The notes: generated by a model from the sequence alone, not told the origin. DNA of 64,000 bases from Psychromonas algarum (GCF_004376845.1 NZ_SNUW01000006.1:62001-126000), one strand, 5' to 3'; counted from the first letter of the stretch, positions 1 to 9,407 are shown. Program-made: numbers and translations.

Positions 1-900
1 AATTATCGTGGTTATCAAGTTTTTTCAATGCCCCCTCCTTCTTCAGGTGGAATACATATAGTACAAATATTAAATATGCTAGAAAACTATGATCTAGCTG
101 CAATGGGCCATAATAGCGCTCAACACATTCATACACTTGCAGAAACAATGCGCCGAGCATATGCAGATCGTAGCTTGCATTTAGGTGATAGTGACTTTGT
201 AAAAGTTCCTGTACAAGCTTTAATTAGTAAAGCTTATGCAAAGCAGTTAATTACCAATATTAATCCCGATAAAGCCACGCCAAGTAGTGAAATTAAACCA
301 ACAACTGATTTACCTTACGAAAGCGATCAAACCACACATTTTAGTATTGTTGATAAATGGGGAAATGCAATTTCAAATACATATACATTAAATTATAGCT
401 ATGGCTCGGGCATTGTTGCTAAAGGAACAGGGATATTATTAAATAATGAAATGGATGACTTTTCAGCCAAACCAGGACACCCTAATGGGTATGGATTAAT
501 TGGAGGTGAGGCAAATGCTATTGAATCTGGCAAACGCCCTCTTAGTTCCATGAGTCCTACTATTGTCTTAAAAGATAAAGAATTATTTTTGGTGACAGGG
601 ACTCCCGGTGGTTCTCGAATTATAACAACAACATTGCAAGTCATCTCAAATGTCATTGATTATAATATGAATATTGCAGAAGCAACATCTGCACCACGTA
701 TCCACCATCAGTGGTTACCTGATGTGATTAGAATCGAAGCTGGGTTAAGTGCAGACACCACTAGATTATTACAAGTAAAAGGTCATCAATTACAGTTAAA
801 ATCCACTATGGGGAGTACACAAAGTATTATGAGTACAGAGCGTGGTTTATATGGTGCTTCTGACCCTCGGACGCCTTCATCATCAAGTCTTGGTGACTAA
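1..900 (+). CDS. ggt: gamma-glutamyltranspeptidase, C-terminal part (5' truncated by window edge)
   Basis: Periplasmic N-terminal-nucleophile hydrolase that cleaves the gamma-glutamyl bond of glutathione and is made as a proenzyme that cuts itself into two subunits. The reading frame is open from base 1, so the large-subunit start lies outside the window. The visible fragment begins with the conserved YRGYQVFSMPPPSSGG stretch. The processing site and nucleophile are the first Thr of TTHFS (codon 331-333), followed by the substrate-binding PLSSMSPT and the GSPGG-like TGTPGGSR loops, all very like the E. coli enzyme. It ends in GASDPR plus a short tail, as usual. The stop overlaps the stop of the convergent next gene by four bases. 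Identification is secure; signal peptide and promoter cannot be seen. Confidence 0.95.
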   Translation, partial: NYRGYQVFSMPPPSSGGIHIVQILNMLENYDLAAMGHNSAQHIHTLAETMRRAYADRSLHLGDSDFVKVPVQALISKAYAKQLITNINPDKATPSSEIKPTTDLPYESDQTTHFSIVDKWGNAISNTYTLNYSYGSGIVAKGTGILLNNEMDDFSAKPGHPNGYGLIGGEANAIESGKRPLSSMSPTIVLKDKELFLVTGTPGGSRIITTTLQVISNVIDYNMNIAEATSAPRIHHQWLPDVIRIEAGLSADTTRLLQVKGHQLQLKSTMGSTQSIMSTERGLYGASDPRTPSSSSLGD

Positions 901-1883
901 AAGTGATAGGTAATCGAAATAGTGCCGAAACGGGTATCTTCCGTTTGTGATTTATATTGATCCGTTGAATAAATCAAAGTATAGATAAAGTTCCAATCAT
1001 ATAAATTAAGCTGTGCGCCTATAGAAGCCGCAGCTTGCCAATGGATTAAATCAACACTATGGCTATCACTAAAAGTATTACCATCCATAAAAATATCATT
1101 TAGAACATAAGAAGCTGAAGCATTAACAAAAACATACCAACCATTTGGACTGGTGGTTAAACCATTTAGTTTTTGTACTGCAAATGGAGAGCTTGATGCA
1201 AAGCTAGATTGTAATTCTTGTCCCCAACGTAACCCTACGCCAGCACTTGTATCAGATTTTAAATTACCTAATCCACCATTCACACCTGTAATCAAATCAA
1301 CTTCTGTTGGACCTATAGGTAAGACAGCATTACGCCAAATACGCTTAGCTTGCACACGAAAAACCGGTTCATTATTAATTTGATTATCCCAGCCCATTGG
1401 TTCACTTGCACCAATCCATCCATGTATATTTTTTTGAACATATTCACCACCAGCTAGAGGTCCAACAACACCTAAAGTTAAACTTAACTTATCAGCAACA
1501 TGCTCATTAAACGCAGTCACATCCACTTCCCATGCTAACAAACCAACATAAGGCGCATCTTCTGTGACTAAGTCTGGATCTTTAATTTCAACAGCTGTTT
1601 GAAGAAATTGTCCAAAGGTATAACTGATAGCATATTGTCTATCTTCAAGGGAAGGTAAATAGGTTTGATCTGCTAGAAAGGAAATCCAACGAGGTAAAGT
1701 TGTTTTATCTAAACCGGGAACATCATAATAACCCCAGCTAAAAACAAGGCCATTACTGTAACCACCGTCTTCATGGAAAAATACATCATTTTCAAAACTT
1801 AAACTAAAGTAATCCCGTTCATACTCAGAAGCGGCAATCGGCATACAGAAGGGAGTTAACATTAAAAGCTTTAAATATCGCAA
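897..1883 (-). CDS. LpxR family outer-membrane lipid A deacylase (DUF2219)
   Basis: Predicted outer-membrane beta-barrel enzyme of the LpxR/DUF2219 family, which in Salmonella removes the 3'-acyloxyacyl chain of lipid A. Family marks are FENDVFF near residues 30-36 (the Asn-Asp active-site pair), YSNGL at about 42-46, and NIHGWIG...GWDNQ at about 152-168, which supplies the probable catalytic His154. The chain ends in Phe, as outer-membrane barrels do for BAM recognition. A signal peptide runs to about residue 18. The chosen start is TTG, eight bases after AGGA; the first ATG at 1859 would shorten the signal peptide to an unlikely length. Its substrate in this organism is inferred only from the family. 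Confidence 0.82.
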   Translation of the reverse strand: MRYLKLLMLTPFCMPIAASEYERDYFSLSFENDVFFHEDGGYSNGLVFSWGYYDVPGLDKTTLPRWISFLADQTYLPSLEDRQYAISYTFGQFLQTAVEIKDPDLVTEDAPYVGLLAWEVDVTAFNEHVADKLSLTLGVVGPLAGGEYVQKNIHGWIGASEPMGWDNQINNEPVFRVQAKRIWRNAVLPIGPTEVDLITGVNGGLGNLKSDTSAGVGLRWGQELQSSFASSSPFAVQKLNGLTTSPNGWYVFVNASASYVLNDIFMDGNTFSDSHSVDLIHWQAAASIGAQLNLYDWNFIYTLIYSTDQYKSQTEDTRFGTISITYHF

Positions 1884-2097
1884 CGATTTTTCCTATACGA
1901 ATACCAATATCGTTTTAGCACAATATTAAAAGTAAAGTGGGATCAAAATAAGTAAGCTATTTTACATTTTGTGCCATAAATTAACACAATAAAAAACACT
2001 TTCAGTGGTTTTAGAATTAAAAAAGAACACTCTATTACAGACAAGTCATAACATGCTGAGTTATGCTCATTATTATAATTAATCACAGAGAAAAATA

Positions 2098-2409
2098 ATG
2101 ACACAACCTATTGTTACAAAAAAACAATTAATTGAAATTCTGACCCAATGGCAGCAACAAAAAATTAATAACGAACAATTGCAAGATTGGATGGTCACTC
2201 ATTTTGATCCACCTGAAACCTTAATTGGAGAAGATGAACCTGAACTAATACAAGAAGCAATGCATGTCATTATGAATGAATATGAATTAGCAAAATTAGA
2301 TAAGTTCAAACCTGAAGGTTATCAATATGCAATGCAGTTTTTACAATGTACAGAGGATAATTTTGTACAAGTAAGACAGCAATTTATCCATCAAGGGTTT
2401 AGTGATTAA
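2098..2409 (+). CDS. hypothetical protein, 103 aa, acidic and helical
   Basis: I do not recognise this protein. It is an ATG-started 103-residue soluble protein, rich in Gln, Glu and Leu, with no signal peptide, membrane segment or cysteine cluster. Its composition suggests a mostly alpha-helical fold. It stands alone between the lipid A deacylase gene (divergent) and the DUF748 gene (convergent) and is followed by a hairpin at 2445-2485. A purine-rich AGAG element lies about eight bases before the ATG. Codon use looks like that of its neighbours, so it is probably a real gene. No function is proposed. Confidence 0.7.
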   Translation: MTQPIVTKKQLIEILTQWQQQKINNEQLQDWMVTHFDPPETLIGEDEPELIQEAMHVIMNEYELAKLDKFKPEGYQYAMQFLQCTEDNFVQVRQQFIHQGFSD

Positions 2410-2444
2410 TTTAAATATTACAGCATCACTAACTTATCGTCGTC

Positions 2445-2485
2445 ACGCACTCTTATTAGCAAATAAGATGATATTAAGAGTGCGT
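2445..2485. terminator. bidirectional hairpin between convergent genes
   Basis: A perfect 11-bp stem (ACGCACTCTTA with its complement) has a 19-base loop. It lies between the convergent 103-aa gene and the DUF748 gene. The run of T after the stem is weak, so its efficiency is uncertain. Confidence 0.55.
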
Positions 2486-2507
2486 ATTAAATAGTCAATT
2501 ACCTAGG

Positions 2508-5500
2508 TCATTTACTATTTAAAGTGAATTTACTCTGCACTTTCTCCTGCTCTGCTTTACCTGTTAATAATGGGTTTAATACAAAGACTTGAGCATTAGG
2601 TACTTTATTAGTATTAATCAACTCTCGTTTGATAACACGGATACGTTGTTTTGCCAGTGTTGATAGCTCAATACTTGATAGAGATTCACTATCTACAACA
2701 GCATGATAAAGCACTTCTTGATAACGCTCCTCTTCCGTTGCTTCTACTTTTTCTTCGCTCCACTTATCTTCTGATTTTTGCTGTTCTATAACAACACTGT
2801 TATTACTTTCCTGCTGTAAATTCTCTAATGCCTGAGATGATTTTCGTTGAATATACAAATTTTCTAATTCATCAACATCTTGAATATCTATATCAGACTC
2901 AGTTAGGAATTGCTTTAACTGTTGCTCTTTTAATACATAACCTTCAGCTTCTTGATCAACAATCGCCCTTACTTCCAAAACAAGATTTGGACGCTCTTTT
3001 AATATATCAGCTAAGGTTTTTAAATTCTCTTTTTGCAGATCATCAAGTTCGCTGTTACCTAGAGAGAATGCAACAGAATTTAATTTACCAACGTCTCCAT
3101 CTACTAAACCTGCGACAGCAGAAAAAGGAGATATTGCAGCTTTAGTAATTAAATTTGAAAATGTTTTCATTAATACACCTGAAATTTTAAAATCAGGATC
3201 ATCTAAATTGCCTGATATGGGTAGATCAATATCGATTACACCATCTTTATCTTTAAACAGTGCTAGTGCTAGTTTGATCGGTAAATTCACAGCTTCTTTA
3301 CTTTTTACGGTATGTCCTAATTCAAATTGGTCTAAAATAACGCGATTATCAGCCTTCAGAGTATGTTTATCAATTTTATAATCTAACCCTAAACTTAGCT
3401 TCCCTTTATCTATTTGATAGCCCATAAAACGCCCTGAATAAGGGCTCCAAGTTGTTAGATCTATTTTATTAAATTTAACATTAACATCGGTATATAAGTT
3501 GCCAGAAAATGGATTAACTTGCCCTTTAATAAGCATGCTGCCATCATCTTCTACCTTACCTTTAATATCTATATTTGCTCGTTGTGTTTGCTTAGATGAA
3601 AGACCGCTAACTTTGCCATTTATATGCTCAACTCCTGTACTAAACTGAGGACGTAAAGATAAATCGGCAAAGAATGCACTACTTTCTTTTAAGCTAACTT
3701 CACCGATGCGAATAGGCACAACAGGTTCTTTTTTATCATGTTGTTTAGGCGCTGATTTTTTTTCTTTTGATTGCTTATCTTGCACACTTAATTTAGATAA
3801 ATTTAAGCTACGATCTTCTCCAACCACCACTCTAAAATACGCTTTAGAAAATGCTATTTTATCAATATCAATAGCCAATGGAGAGGTATTGATCTTCAAT
3901 GGTTTAATGGATAAATCTTGCCAACCAACTAATCGCTTATTCAATACCGTATCGCGAGTATTGAAGTTATTAATATTAATGCCACCAGCAAATTCACTGG
4001 TTATCTCACCATTTTTTTGTTCTTTTAATTTAAAATCTGCATTAACCGATAACAAACCTTTTTCAAGTTTTACTTTAGCAAGTTCACTAATGTAGGGTTG
4101 TGCCATAGTCAAATCAACATCATCTAATATTAAATGAGAATTAAATGTAAAAGGTTTAATAACAAGATCACCTTTTACTTGATTCTTTTTCGATTCATTA
4201 ATTAAGTAATCAATAGAGAAAGGCAACGTTGTAGCAAGATCTTGATTTAATTTATGCAGCTCAACATTAAGCTTTTTAATAGAGATAGTTGATGCTTGCT
4301 TAGGCTGTTTATCTAACCAATTAACCTGACTATTTGTCAGAGCAACTTTATCAATCGACCAAGTAAATGGCACATTGTTAGACTTTTCTGCTGTTACTTT
4401 TTTTGCATTAATAGGTGTTGAGGCGATCAGTTTATCAGTATCGCTCGCTTTAGCCTGAGAGCTTGTTGCTTCCTTACTTTTATCTAACTCTTTTAAAGGA
4501 GACAGCATAGTTAACTGCCCTTGTTTATCTCGTAAAACATTTAGCGTTAACTGATCAACAAGCAATTGTTTAATCGATAATGTTTTTGCCTGTAAATCAA
4601 AATGACTTGGACCAATATTAATATGTTGAATATCAATAAAACCATCAGGTAAAGATTCAGAAGTGAACTTAATTTTTTCAACATCAAGCACAGCTTCTTC
4701 AACTTTTAATGCTAATTGTTTATCTAATAAGCTCATCTCATACTTACCTGTAACGGAAGCTAAGCCATGAGCTAAATGGTAAGGAACAGAACTTTCAATA
4801 TAAGGCCAAAATTTATGAACTTTAATACCAGAAACGTTTAGAGAGCCTGAAGAGCGAACCGGATTAAGTGAGATCAAACCTTTCCAATGTAACGTTTGAC
4901 CTGTACCTAATGCAATATCAAGCTTATATTCACCATCTTCATCAGGTCGAGTTGAAAAATTTTGTAAGTTAAAAGTAATTGGTTTCACTTCATGAACAAT
5001 TGCAGTAGCTGGTTGATGGTTAGTAACGCTAATACCACCATTTTCAACAATAATATTGTCAATGAGTAAAGGGACAATAGCGCTATCTAGGTTATCTTCT
5101 TCAGGTTTAATTTCAGGAGCCGTTGTTACATGTGCAGCGAGTGCTTGTTGTATATTTGTTGAGCCATCTTTGTTGATTGTTAATTCAAAGCGAGGATCAA
5201 CCAATTCAATTTTTTCAAAAGTAAAAGCAAATTCAAATGCAGAGCGTAAGGTGAAATCAGTATATAAACGACTAAAGCCAATCACTTCGTTTTTATTTTC
5301 ATCAACAATACTGAGTTGCTCGATGTTTAAGGTAAAAGTATATGGATTGACTTGCACTTTTTCTACGTTTGCTTGCCAGCCTAAATTAGCTTCTACCTGT
5401 TCAACTAAGGTTTTTTTAATTAAATATGGGGCTAATAAAAAACCAACAGCACTGTATAAAGAGATTAAGAGTAATAACCAAAATGGAATATGGCGGTAAC

Positions 5501-5567
5501 AATGGCGACTAAATAAGTTTTTGATATGTTGCACAATAAATCCTTTAATTTTACAACTGATATTCAT
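2508..5567 (-). CDS. DUF748 domain protein (AsmA-like envelope protein)
   Basis: Large protein of 1019 residues with one N-terminal membrane anchor (about residues 25-50, a Trp-Leu-rich stretch) and a long, beta-rich periplasmic region. Alternating short strands such as those in ANVEKVQVNPYTFTLNIEQL and the ending around residues 730-850 match the DUF748 family, which is related to AsmA/TamB-type proteins thought to bridge the inner and outer membranes for lipid transport. Low-complexity Lys/Ser/Glu stretches at about 370-400 and 620-640 look like linkers. The C-terminal 150 residues are charged and predicted helical. It is monocistronic. A role in outer-membrane integrity is inferred from the family. 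Confidence 0.8.
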   Translation of the reverse strand: MNISCKIKGFIVQHIKNLFSRHCYRHIPFWLLLLISLYSAVGFLLAPYLIKKTLVEQVEANLGWQANVEKVQVNPYTFTLNIEQLSIVDENKNEVIGFSRLYTDFTLRSAFEFAFTFEKIELVDPRFELTINKDGSTNIQQALAAHVTTAPEIKPEEDNLDSAIVPLLIDNIIVENGGISVTNHQPATAIVHEVKPITFNLQNFSTRPDEDGEYKLDIALGTGQTLHWKGLISLNPVRSSGSLNVSGIKVHKFWPYIESSVPYHLAHGLASVTGKYEMSLLDKQLALKVEEAVLDVEKIKFTSESLPDGFIDIQHINIGPSHFDLQAKTLSIKQLLVDQLTLNVLRDKQGQLTMLSPLKELDKSKEATSSQAKASDTDKLIASTPINAKKVTAEKSNNVPFTWSIDKVALTNSQVNWLDKQPKQASTISIKKLNVELHKLNQDLATTLPFSIDYLINESKKNQVKGDLVIKPFTFNSHLILDDVDLTMAQPYISELAKVKLEKGLLSVNADFKLKEQKNGEITSEFAGGININNFNTRDTVLNKRLVGWQDLSIKPLKINTSPLAIDIDKIAFSKAYFRVVVGEDRSLNLSKLSVQDKQSKEKKSAPKQHDKKEPVVPIRIGEVSLKESSAFFADLSLRPQFSTGVEHINGKVSGLSSKQTQRANIDIKGKVEDDGSMLIKGQVNPFSGNLYTDVNVKFNKIDLTTWSPYSGRFMGYQIDKGKLSLGLDYKIDKHTLKADNRVILDQFELGHTVKSKEAVNLPIKLALALFKDKDGVIDIDLPISGNLDDPDFKISGVLMKTFSNLITKAAISPFSAVAGLVDGDVGKLNSVAFSLGNSELDDLQKENLKTLADILKERPNLVLEVRAIVDQEAEGYVLKEQQLKQFLTESDIDIQDVDELENLYIQRKSSQALENLQQESNNSVVIEQQKSEDKWSEEKVEATEEERYQEVLYHAVVDSESLSSIELSTLAKQRIRVIKRELINTNKVPNAQVFVLNPLLTGKAEQEKVQSKFTLNSK

Positions 5568-5715
5568 ATCACCAAATTATACGGAAGAAATATATAAATA
5601 GGTACGATAAAAAAGGAACATTATAGGATTAATAATGAAATATAAATGAGACATCAAATGATTAAGGTGAGCCGTTAGATAAAGATTAAAAAATATAAAC
5701 TACCAGGATACTTTC

Positions 5716-7308
5716 TTAATGATTTACTTTTAAATCACACCAATGTTTTATTACAAAACAGTTTCGCCCCGTATTTTTAGCTTCATACAATGCATTATCA
5801 GCGACTTTAAATATTTCATTTAATGGTAAATTAAAATTAACAACATCGCTAGGTTGTATCATTACAGCTCCCGCACTTATTGTTATGTGTCCCGCTACCG
5901 GGGATGATGGGTGTGTTAATTGTAAACCCTGAACAGCTTGTAAAGTTTGTATTAATTTTTGCTGTAAATCAGAATGATTCATTTCAGACAATAATAAAAC
6001 AAATTCTTCACCACCATAACGCGCACAAGTATCACCACCTCGTCGACATTGCTCTTTAAGCACTGTAGCCACTTCATATAAAGCAACATCGCCCTCTAAG
6101 TGCCCGACTGAATCATTAAAAGCTTTGAAATGGTCAATATCGATCATCACAATATTAAACCCAACATTCTTACGAATACACAACTCTTTATGGTGTTCCA
6201 TTGCACTGATTAAGCCGCGGCGATTTAATAACTTAGTTAATAAATCAGTATTTGCTTGTTGCGAAAGTATGTCGTTTTGCTCCTGTACGGTTTGCATCAA
6301 TTCGTTCACATTTTTTGATACTGTAACGAGTTCAGACAACATATATTGATCATTAATTGGTGTGTACATTTTCAAATTGTCATGTTGTTTAAGATCCTCC
6401 GCTAACCTTTTCACTGGGTTAATAATAATTATCGATAAGGTAAGATACACAACATAAAATAAAATACTAATCAGAACGATAAAAAGTAAGCTCTGTATAT
6501 TAAAAATATCGGGAATATGGCTAATACTATGAGTCATCCTTAAAACAGCAACAGGGTTATCAGTCATATCTCTCAACACTATATCTGTGTAAGGTTTAAT
6601 CTTAATTTTTTCAGTTTTATCATCCCAATTAGGTAGCCTAGATAATTCTTCTTTAGGAGGGATCTCTTGATAGGTAATGTTTGTTAAGGTGTATTTAGAT
6701 AATTGTTCCACAAACTTATCTTCAATGAGTTGGATCATAACGAGATAACCTCGAAAATCACCATTCATATCAGAATCTCTAATTTGCGTAGTACTAAATA
6801 TGGCAGGTCCATGTTGGGTATTAATAAAACCTGTTTTCCTTGGTGCACCGTTTTCAGTAATAGCTGGAGGTAGAATACTTTTATTTTCAGGATATTTATC
6901 AAAATCATAAAAAGAAAAGTCCATGTCTATTTGCTTAATATGATGAAACCCTTTTACTAATACCGCTTCTAAATCTTTATTTAAATAAAAAATGCCATCA
7001 ATTTCCATGCTGATAAACGTATTATCAACATTATTTTCTTGAATAAACTTGTCATCGGAAGGATTGTTAATAAAATCGTAAGTTGTTGTCCATACCGCAT
7101 AGTCAAAACTAACTCGTGATAAAATATTTAAATTACTTGAAATGCTAAAACTTAATGTATCAACCTCTCTTTCTGATAATTTAGCAATACTTTCTTCTAA
7201 TTTTGGGAGTTCAATAAAATAGCGGTAACTGCAAACAGTGCCAGTAAATAAAATGAATAAAATAAGAAGTAAACGTAGTTGTAATTGATTAAACGTTATT
7301 GACTTCAT
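5716..7308 (-). CDS. membrane-bound diguanylate cyclase with periplasmic CHASE-like sensor
   Basis: Makes cyclic di-GMP from two GTP. A first membrane segment lies at about residues 10-28 and a second at about 275-298. They bracket a periplasmic domain resembling CHASE4, with YAVWTTTYDF near residue 70. A short HAMP-like or coiled linker leads to the GGDEF domain (about 355-525). The catalytic motif is GGEEF near residue 432, with the inhibitory I-site RGGD placed exactly five residues before it, so product inhibition is expected. ATG at 7308 is preferred to GTG at 7311; either changes one residue. The gene stands alone, and the ligand of the sensor domain is unknown. Confidence 0.9.
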   Translation of the reverse strand: MKSITFNQLQLRLLLILFILFTGTVCSYRYFIELPKLEESIAKLSEREVDTLSFSISSNLNILSRVSFDYAVWTTTYDFINNPSDDKFIQENNVDNTFISMEIDGIFYLNKDLEAVLVKGFHHIKQIDMDFSFYDFDKYPENKSILPPAITENGAPRKTGFINTQHGPAIFSTTQIRDSDMNGDFRGYLVMIQLIEDKFVEQLSKYTLTNITYQEIPPKEELSRLPNWDDKTEKIKIKPYTDIVLRDMTDNPVAVLRMTHSISHIPDIFNIQSLLFIVLISILFYVVYLTLSIIIINPVKRLAEDLKQHDNLKMYTPINDQYMLSELVTVSKNVNELMQTVQEQNDILSQQANTDLLTKLLNRRGLISAMEHHKELCIRKNVGFNIVMIDIDHFKAFNDSVGHLEGDVALYEVATVLKEQCRRGGDTCARYGGEEFVLLLSEMNHSDLQQKLIQTLQAVQGLQLTHPSSPVAGHITISAGAVMIQPSDVVNFNLPLNEIFKVADNALYEAKNTGRNCFVIKHWCDLKVNH

Positions 7309-7385
7309 CACAATATATTTGCCTTAAATGAAAATGCTATTAATTGGTACCAATTGTATTAAGCACGAGATCTAAACTTCACGCA

Positions 7386-7500
7386 GAAAAACAATTAAAT
7401 TCGAGGCACAAATTGACGTAAAAGGTTGTTTTGATAACGAAATTTATCACAAAAATATGAACAGTTTTAATCAGCCCAATAAATCCGTTATTTACTGTAA
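7386..7500. repeat. dispersed intergenic repeat, copy 1
   Basis: One of three related intergenic elements (others at 23069-23183 and 49270-49375). Shared blocks are AAAACAATT at the left, ATTCGAGGC, GTAAA, the core ACGAAATTTATCAC and a right arm CAGTTTT, followed by TTATTTACTG. Left and right arms are approximate inverted repeats. This copy is the most diverged. No coding frame runs through it. Confidence 0.6.
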
Positions 7501-7623
7501 CCAGTATCACATCAAGCTTTTAACTATTCTATCTCAAAATAGGCAATAAAAAAATATTTCATAGACAAAAAAACATCACACAAAAAACAGTTGTTGATAG
7601 CTTCAATTTTTAAGCTAAAAAAT

Positions 7624-7654
7624 AATCAGCACCTTTATTGATAAGGTGCTGATT
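7624..7654 (-). terminator. strong hairpin with T-run on minus strand
   Basis: A perfect 12-bp stem (AATCAGCACCTT with its complement) has a 7-base loop. On the minus strand it is followed by ATTTTTTAG; on the plus strand only TTTT follows. It lies between two divergent genes, where no known transcript should end. Confidence 0.6.
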
Positions 7655-7818
7655 TTCCTATTATTAACTCAAGTTTTAGTAAATAAAAATCTCAATTAAT
7701 CTGTCATTTTTCTTGAAATTTAATTGTTCAAATATTATTCTAAACGCCCTATTTATTAGAAAGGATCTCTTGTATATAGCCTAAAAATACAACTCAACTA
7801 GTCATAGGAGCTCATATA

Positions 7819-8100
7819 ATGGACAGAAAACCCAATAGAGTCACTGCAATGCAACAAATTATTGATGCTGTTCAATTAGAATTCCCTATTTATCAAGAAG
7901 ACACATTCAAATGTGGACCAGATAATACTTGTACTGGTTGCCCTAAGAAGTTAATGGAATTAGTGGATACAGAGTTAACTTATTGGCAACATGAAATTAA
8001 TACAGGGTGTACACCAACGTTTGATGATATCGCCAAGTTTGGAAAAATGTGTAAAAACATTCGCCGCTCTCTTGTTCGTAATAATAGAATCCCCGCTTAA
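7819..8100 (+). CDS. small cysteine-motif protein, 93 aa, function unknown
   Basis: I do not recognise a named family. The protein is soluble and has five cysteines, three of them in the compact motif CGPDNTCTGCPKK (about residues 32-44), with two more at about 66 and 79. That spacing suggests a bound metal or an iron-sulfur centre, though this is inference. The N-terminus is helical (MQQIIDAVQLEF) and the C-terminus is basic (CKNIRRSLVRNNR), which could touch nucleic acid. TAGGAG sits at good distance before the ATG. It is followed at once by a hairpin and a convergent gene. Confidence 0.75.
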   Translation: MDRKPNRVTAMQQIIDAVQLEFPIYQEDTFKCGPDNTCTGCPKKLMELVDTELTYWQHEINTGCTPTFDDIAKFGKMCKNIRRSLVRNNRIPA

Positions 8101-8112
8101 ACAAAACATGCA

Positions 8113-8139
8113 GCGAATAGTTAACTGCTAACTATTCGC
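8113..8139. terminator. hairpin between convergent genes
   Basis: A perfect 11-bp stem (GCGAATAGTTA with its complement) and 5-base loop lie 12 bases after the stop of the 93-aa gene. The right arm overlaps the last codons of the convergent gene. T-runs are weak on both sides. Confidence 0.55.
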
Positions 8140-8530
8140 GAAGATGTTGCTTTACCCGCTGCAATTCAGATTGACTTAACTCTCCATACATACGAGGGTA
8201 AGACCATCCATAACCCCATCTGAAATTAGTAGGAAAAAATGGACTTCCTCCGAACCTAACTCCCACTTTCATCAATAAACCTATTGTTGCTTCATCAAGA
8301 TCAGACACACATAATTGTAACGCTTTATCTGCCTCAACTCGTTGCTGATAAGTACCTCCTTGCCAATATTTTAAGTCATGCTCATAACAACATTTCTGCC
8401 ACAAATCATGATCTTCGAAAGTACCATTAGGAAACAAACTGCATCCATCACTTTTAAAAGGCTTTAATGTATCGGCAAATACATTAAGAGAAGATAAAAA
8501 AAACACAATAAACAAAACAATGAATTTCAT
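8132..8530 (-). CDS. secreted small protein with phospholipase A2-like CCxxHD motif
   Basis: About 132 residues with a clear signal peptide (MKFIVLFIVFFLSSLNVFA). The mature part has the motif KCCYEHDLKYW, in which Cys47-Cys48 and His51-Asp52 match the CCxxHD signature of the phospholipase A2 active-site helix. An upstream SDGCSLFPNGTF segment and a downstream EADKALQLCV segment would supply further disulfides. Small PLA2-fold proteins of this layout occur in bacteria. Whether this one hydrolyses phospholipid cannot be told, since a classic calcium-binding glycine loop is not obvious. ATG at 8530 is preferred over the GTG at 8539 because it gives a clean signal peptide. Confidence 0.7.
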   Translation of the reverse strand: MKFIVLFIVFFLSSLNVFADTLKPFKSDGCSLFPNGTFEDHDLWQKCCYEHDLKYWQGGTYQQRVEADKALQLCVSDLDEATIGLLMKVGVRFGGSPFFPTNFRWGYGWSYPRMYGELSQSELQRVKQHLRE

Positions 8531-8710
8531 GATCGCCACTTTAATAGATTAAATGATCAAACTAAACGGATAAAATTTTAAGAATAGAGCAATTGAGAGG
8601 TAGTAGATAGAGTATAAGCTAACAAAATTACATAGGATAAAAAGCGAATGCTTGTAGCGACAAGCACTCTGCCAAATAACAGTTAAGTATTATGTCTAAA
8701 TTGAGAAAAG

Positions 8711-9187
8711 TTAATCAACAAAAATCTGCATTTCCTGACCAATTTTCTTACGCATATCCATGAGTTTTTTGGCTGTATCGTGTTGTTTAATATCTTCTTC
8801 TGTTTCAGGTACCCATTGTGGAACATGCTCAGAATGTCCATTCTGATCAACGGCAACCATGATCACTATACAATGTGTTGTTAAACGACGATTTAGAGAT
8901 TTTGGATCACAGGCATTAACTTCTAATGCAATATGCATTGATGATTTTCCTGTATAAATAACTTTTGCTTCAACTTCCACCAAACTACCAACATGGATTG
9001 GAGCAACAAAACGAATACCACCCGCATAAGCAGTTACACAATAACGACCACTCCAACCTGCGGCACATGCATAAGCAGCTAAATCAATCCATTTCATTAC
9101 CGCACCACCGTGCACCTTGCCACCAAAATTAACATCCTGTGTTTCAGCTAAAAATCTAAGGGTTATATCACGTTGCTGCTTTTTCAT
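8711..9187 (-). CDS. acyl-CoA thioesterase, hotdog fold
   Basis: Cytosolic thioesterase of the YciA/ACOT hotdog type, 158 residues, hydrolysing acyl-CoA to free acid and CoA. Typical features are NFGGKVHGGAVMKWIDLAAYACA (about residues 20-42), holding the conserved Asn, Gly-Gly and the Asp-Ala helix, and the central strand TAYAGGIRFVAPIHVGSLVEV. The C-terminal 30 residues are charged and helical. It stands alone. The preferred chain length cannot be read from the sequence. Confidence 0.88.
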   Translation of the reverse strand: MKKQQRDITLRFLAETQDVNFGGKVHGGAVMKWIDLAAYACAAGWSGRYCVTAYAGGIRFVAPIHVGSLVEVEAKVIYTGKSSMHIALEVNACDPKSLNRRLTTHCIVIMVAVDQNGHSEHVPQWVPETEEDIKQHDTAKKLMDMRKKIGQEMQIFVD

Positions 9188-9407
9188 AATTATTCTCTAA
9201 ATACCAAAGGGAAGCTAAACTTAGCTTTTAAAAAGATAATTGGCAAATAATTATTTATTTAATTGATGAACAATTTAGAATATTCAGAGGCTTGTATGCG
9301 ATTTAAAAGAAATCGATGTAACACGATAATGATGTGATTTATCTTCAATCAAGCCAATTACATCACTACATTTAATAGTGCCTGTTTTCAAGAAGAAGAA
9401 TACTTAG

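Larger units (their letters stand above)
7312..7818. other. 507-bp intergenic region between divergent genes
   Basis: Contains copy 1 of a dispersed repeat (7386-7500) and a strong hairpin (7624-7654). I found no reading frame with a ribosome binding site. Promoters for the diguanylate cyclase gene and for the gene at 7819 must lie here but were not pinned down. Confidence 0.6.

Noticed and set aside
3706-4095. 129-codon plus-strand frame
   Set aside because: Shadow of the DUF748 gene on the other strand; no ribosome binding site and an odd composition.
5056-5499. 147-codon plus-strand frame with signal-peptide-like hydrophobic stretches
   Set aside because: Antisense to the N-terminal part of the DUF748 gene; Ser/Cys/Lys-rich composition typical of shadow frames.
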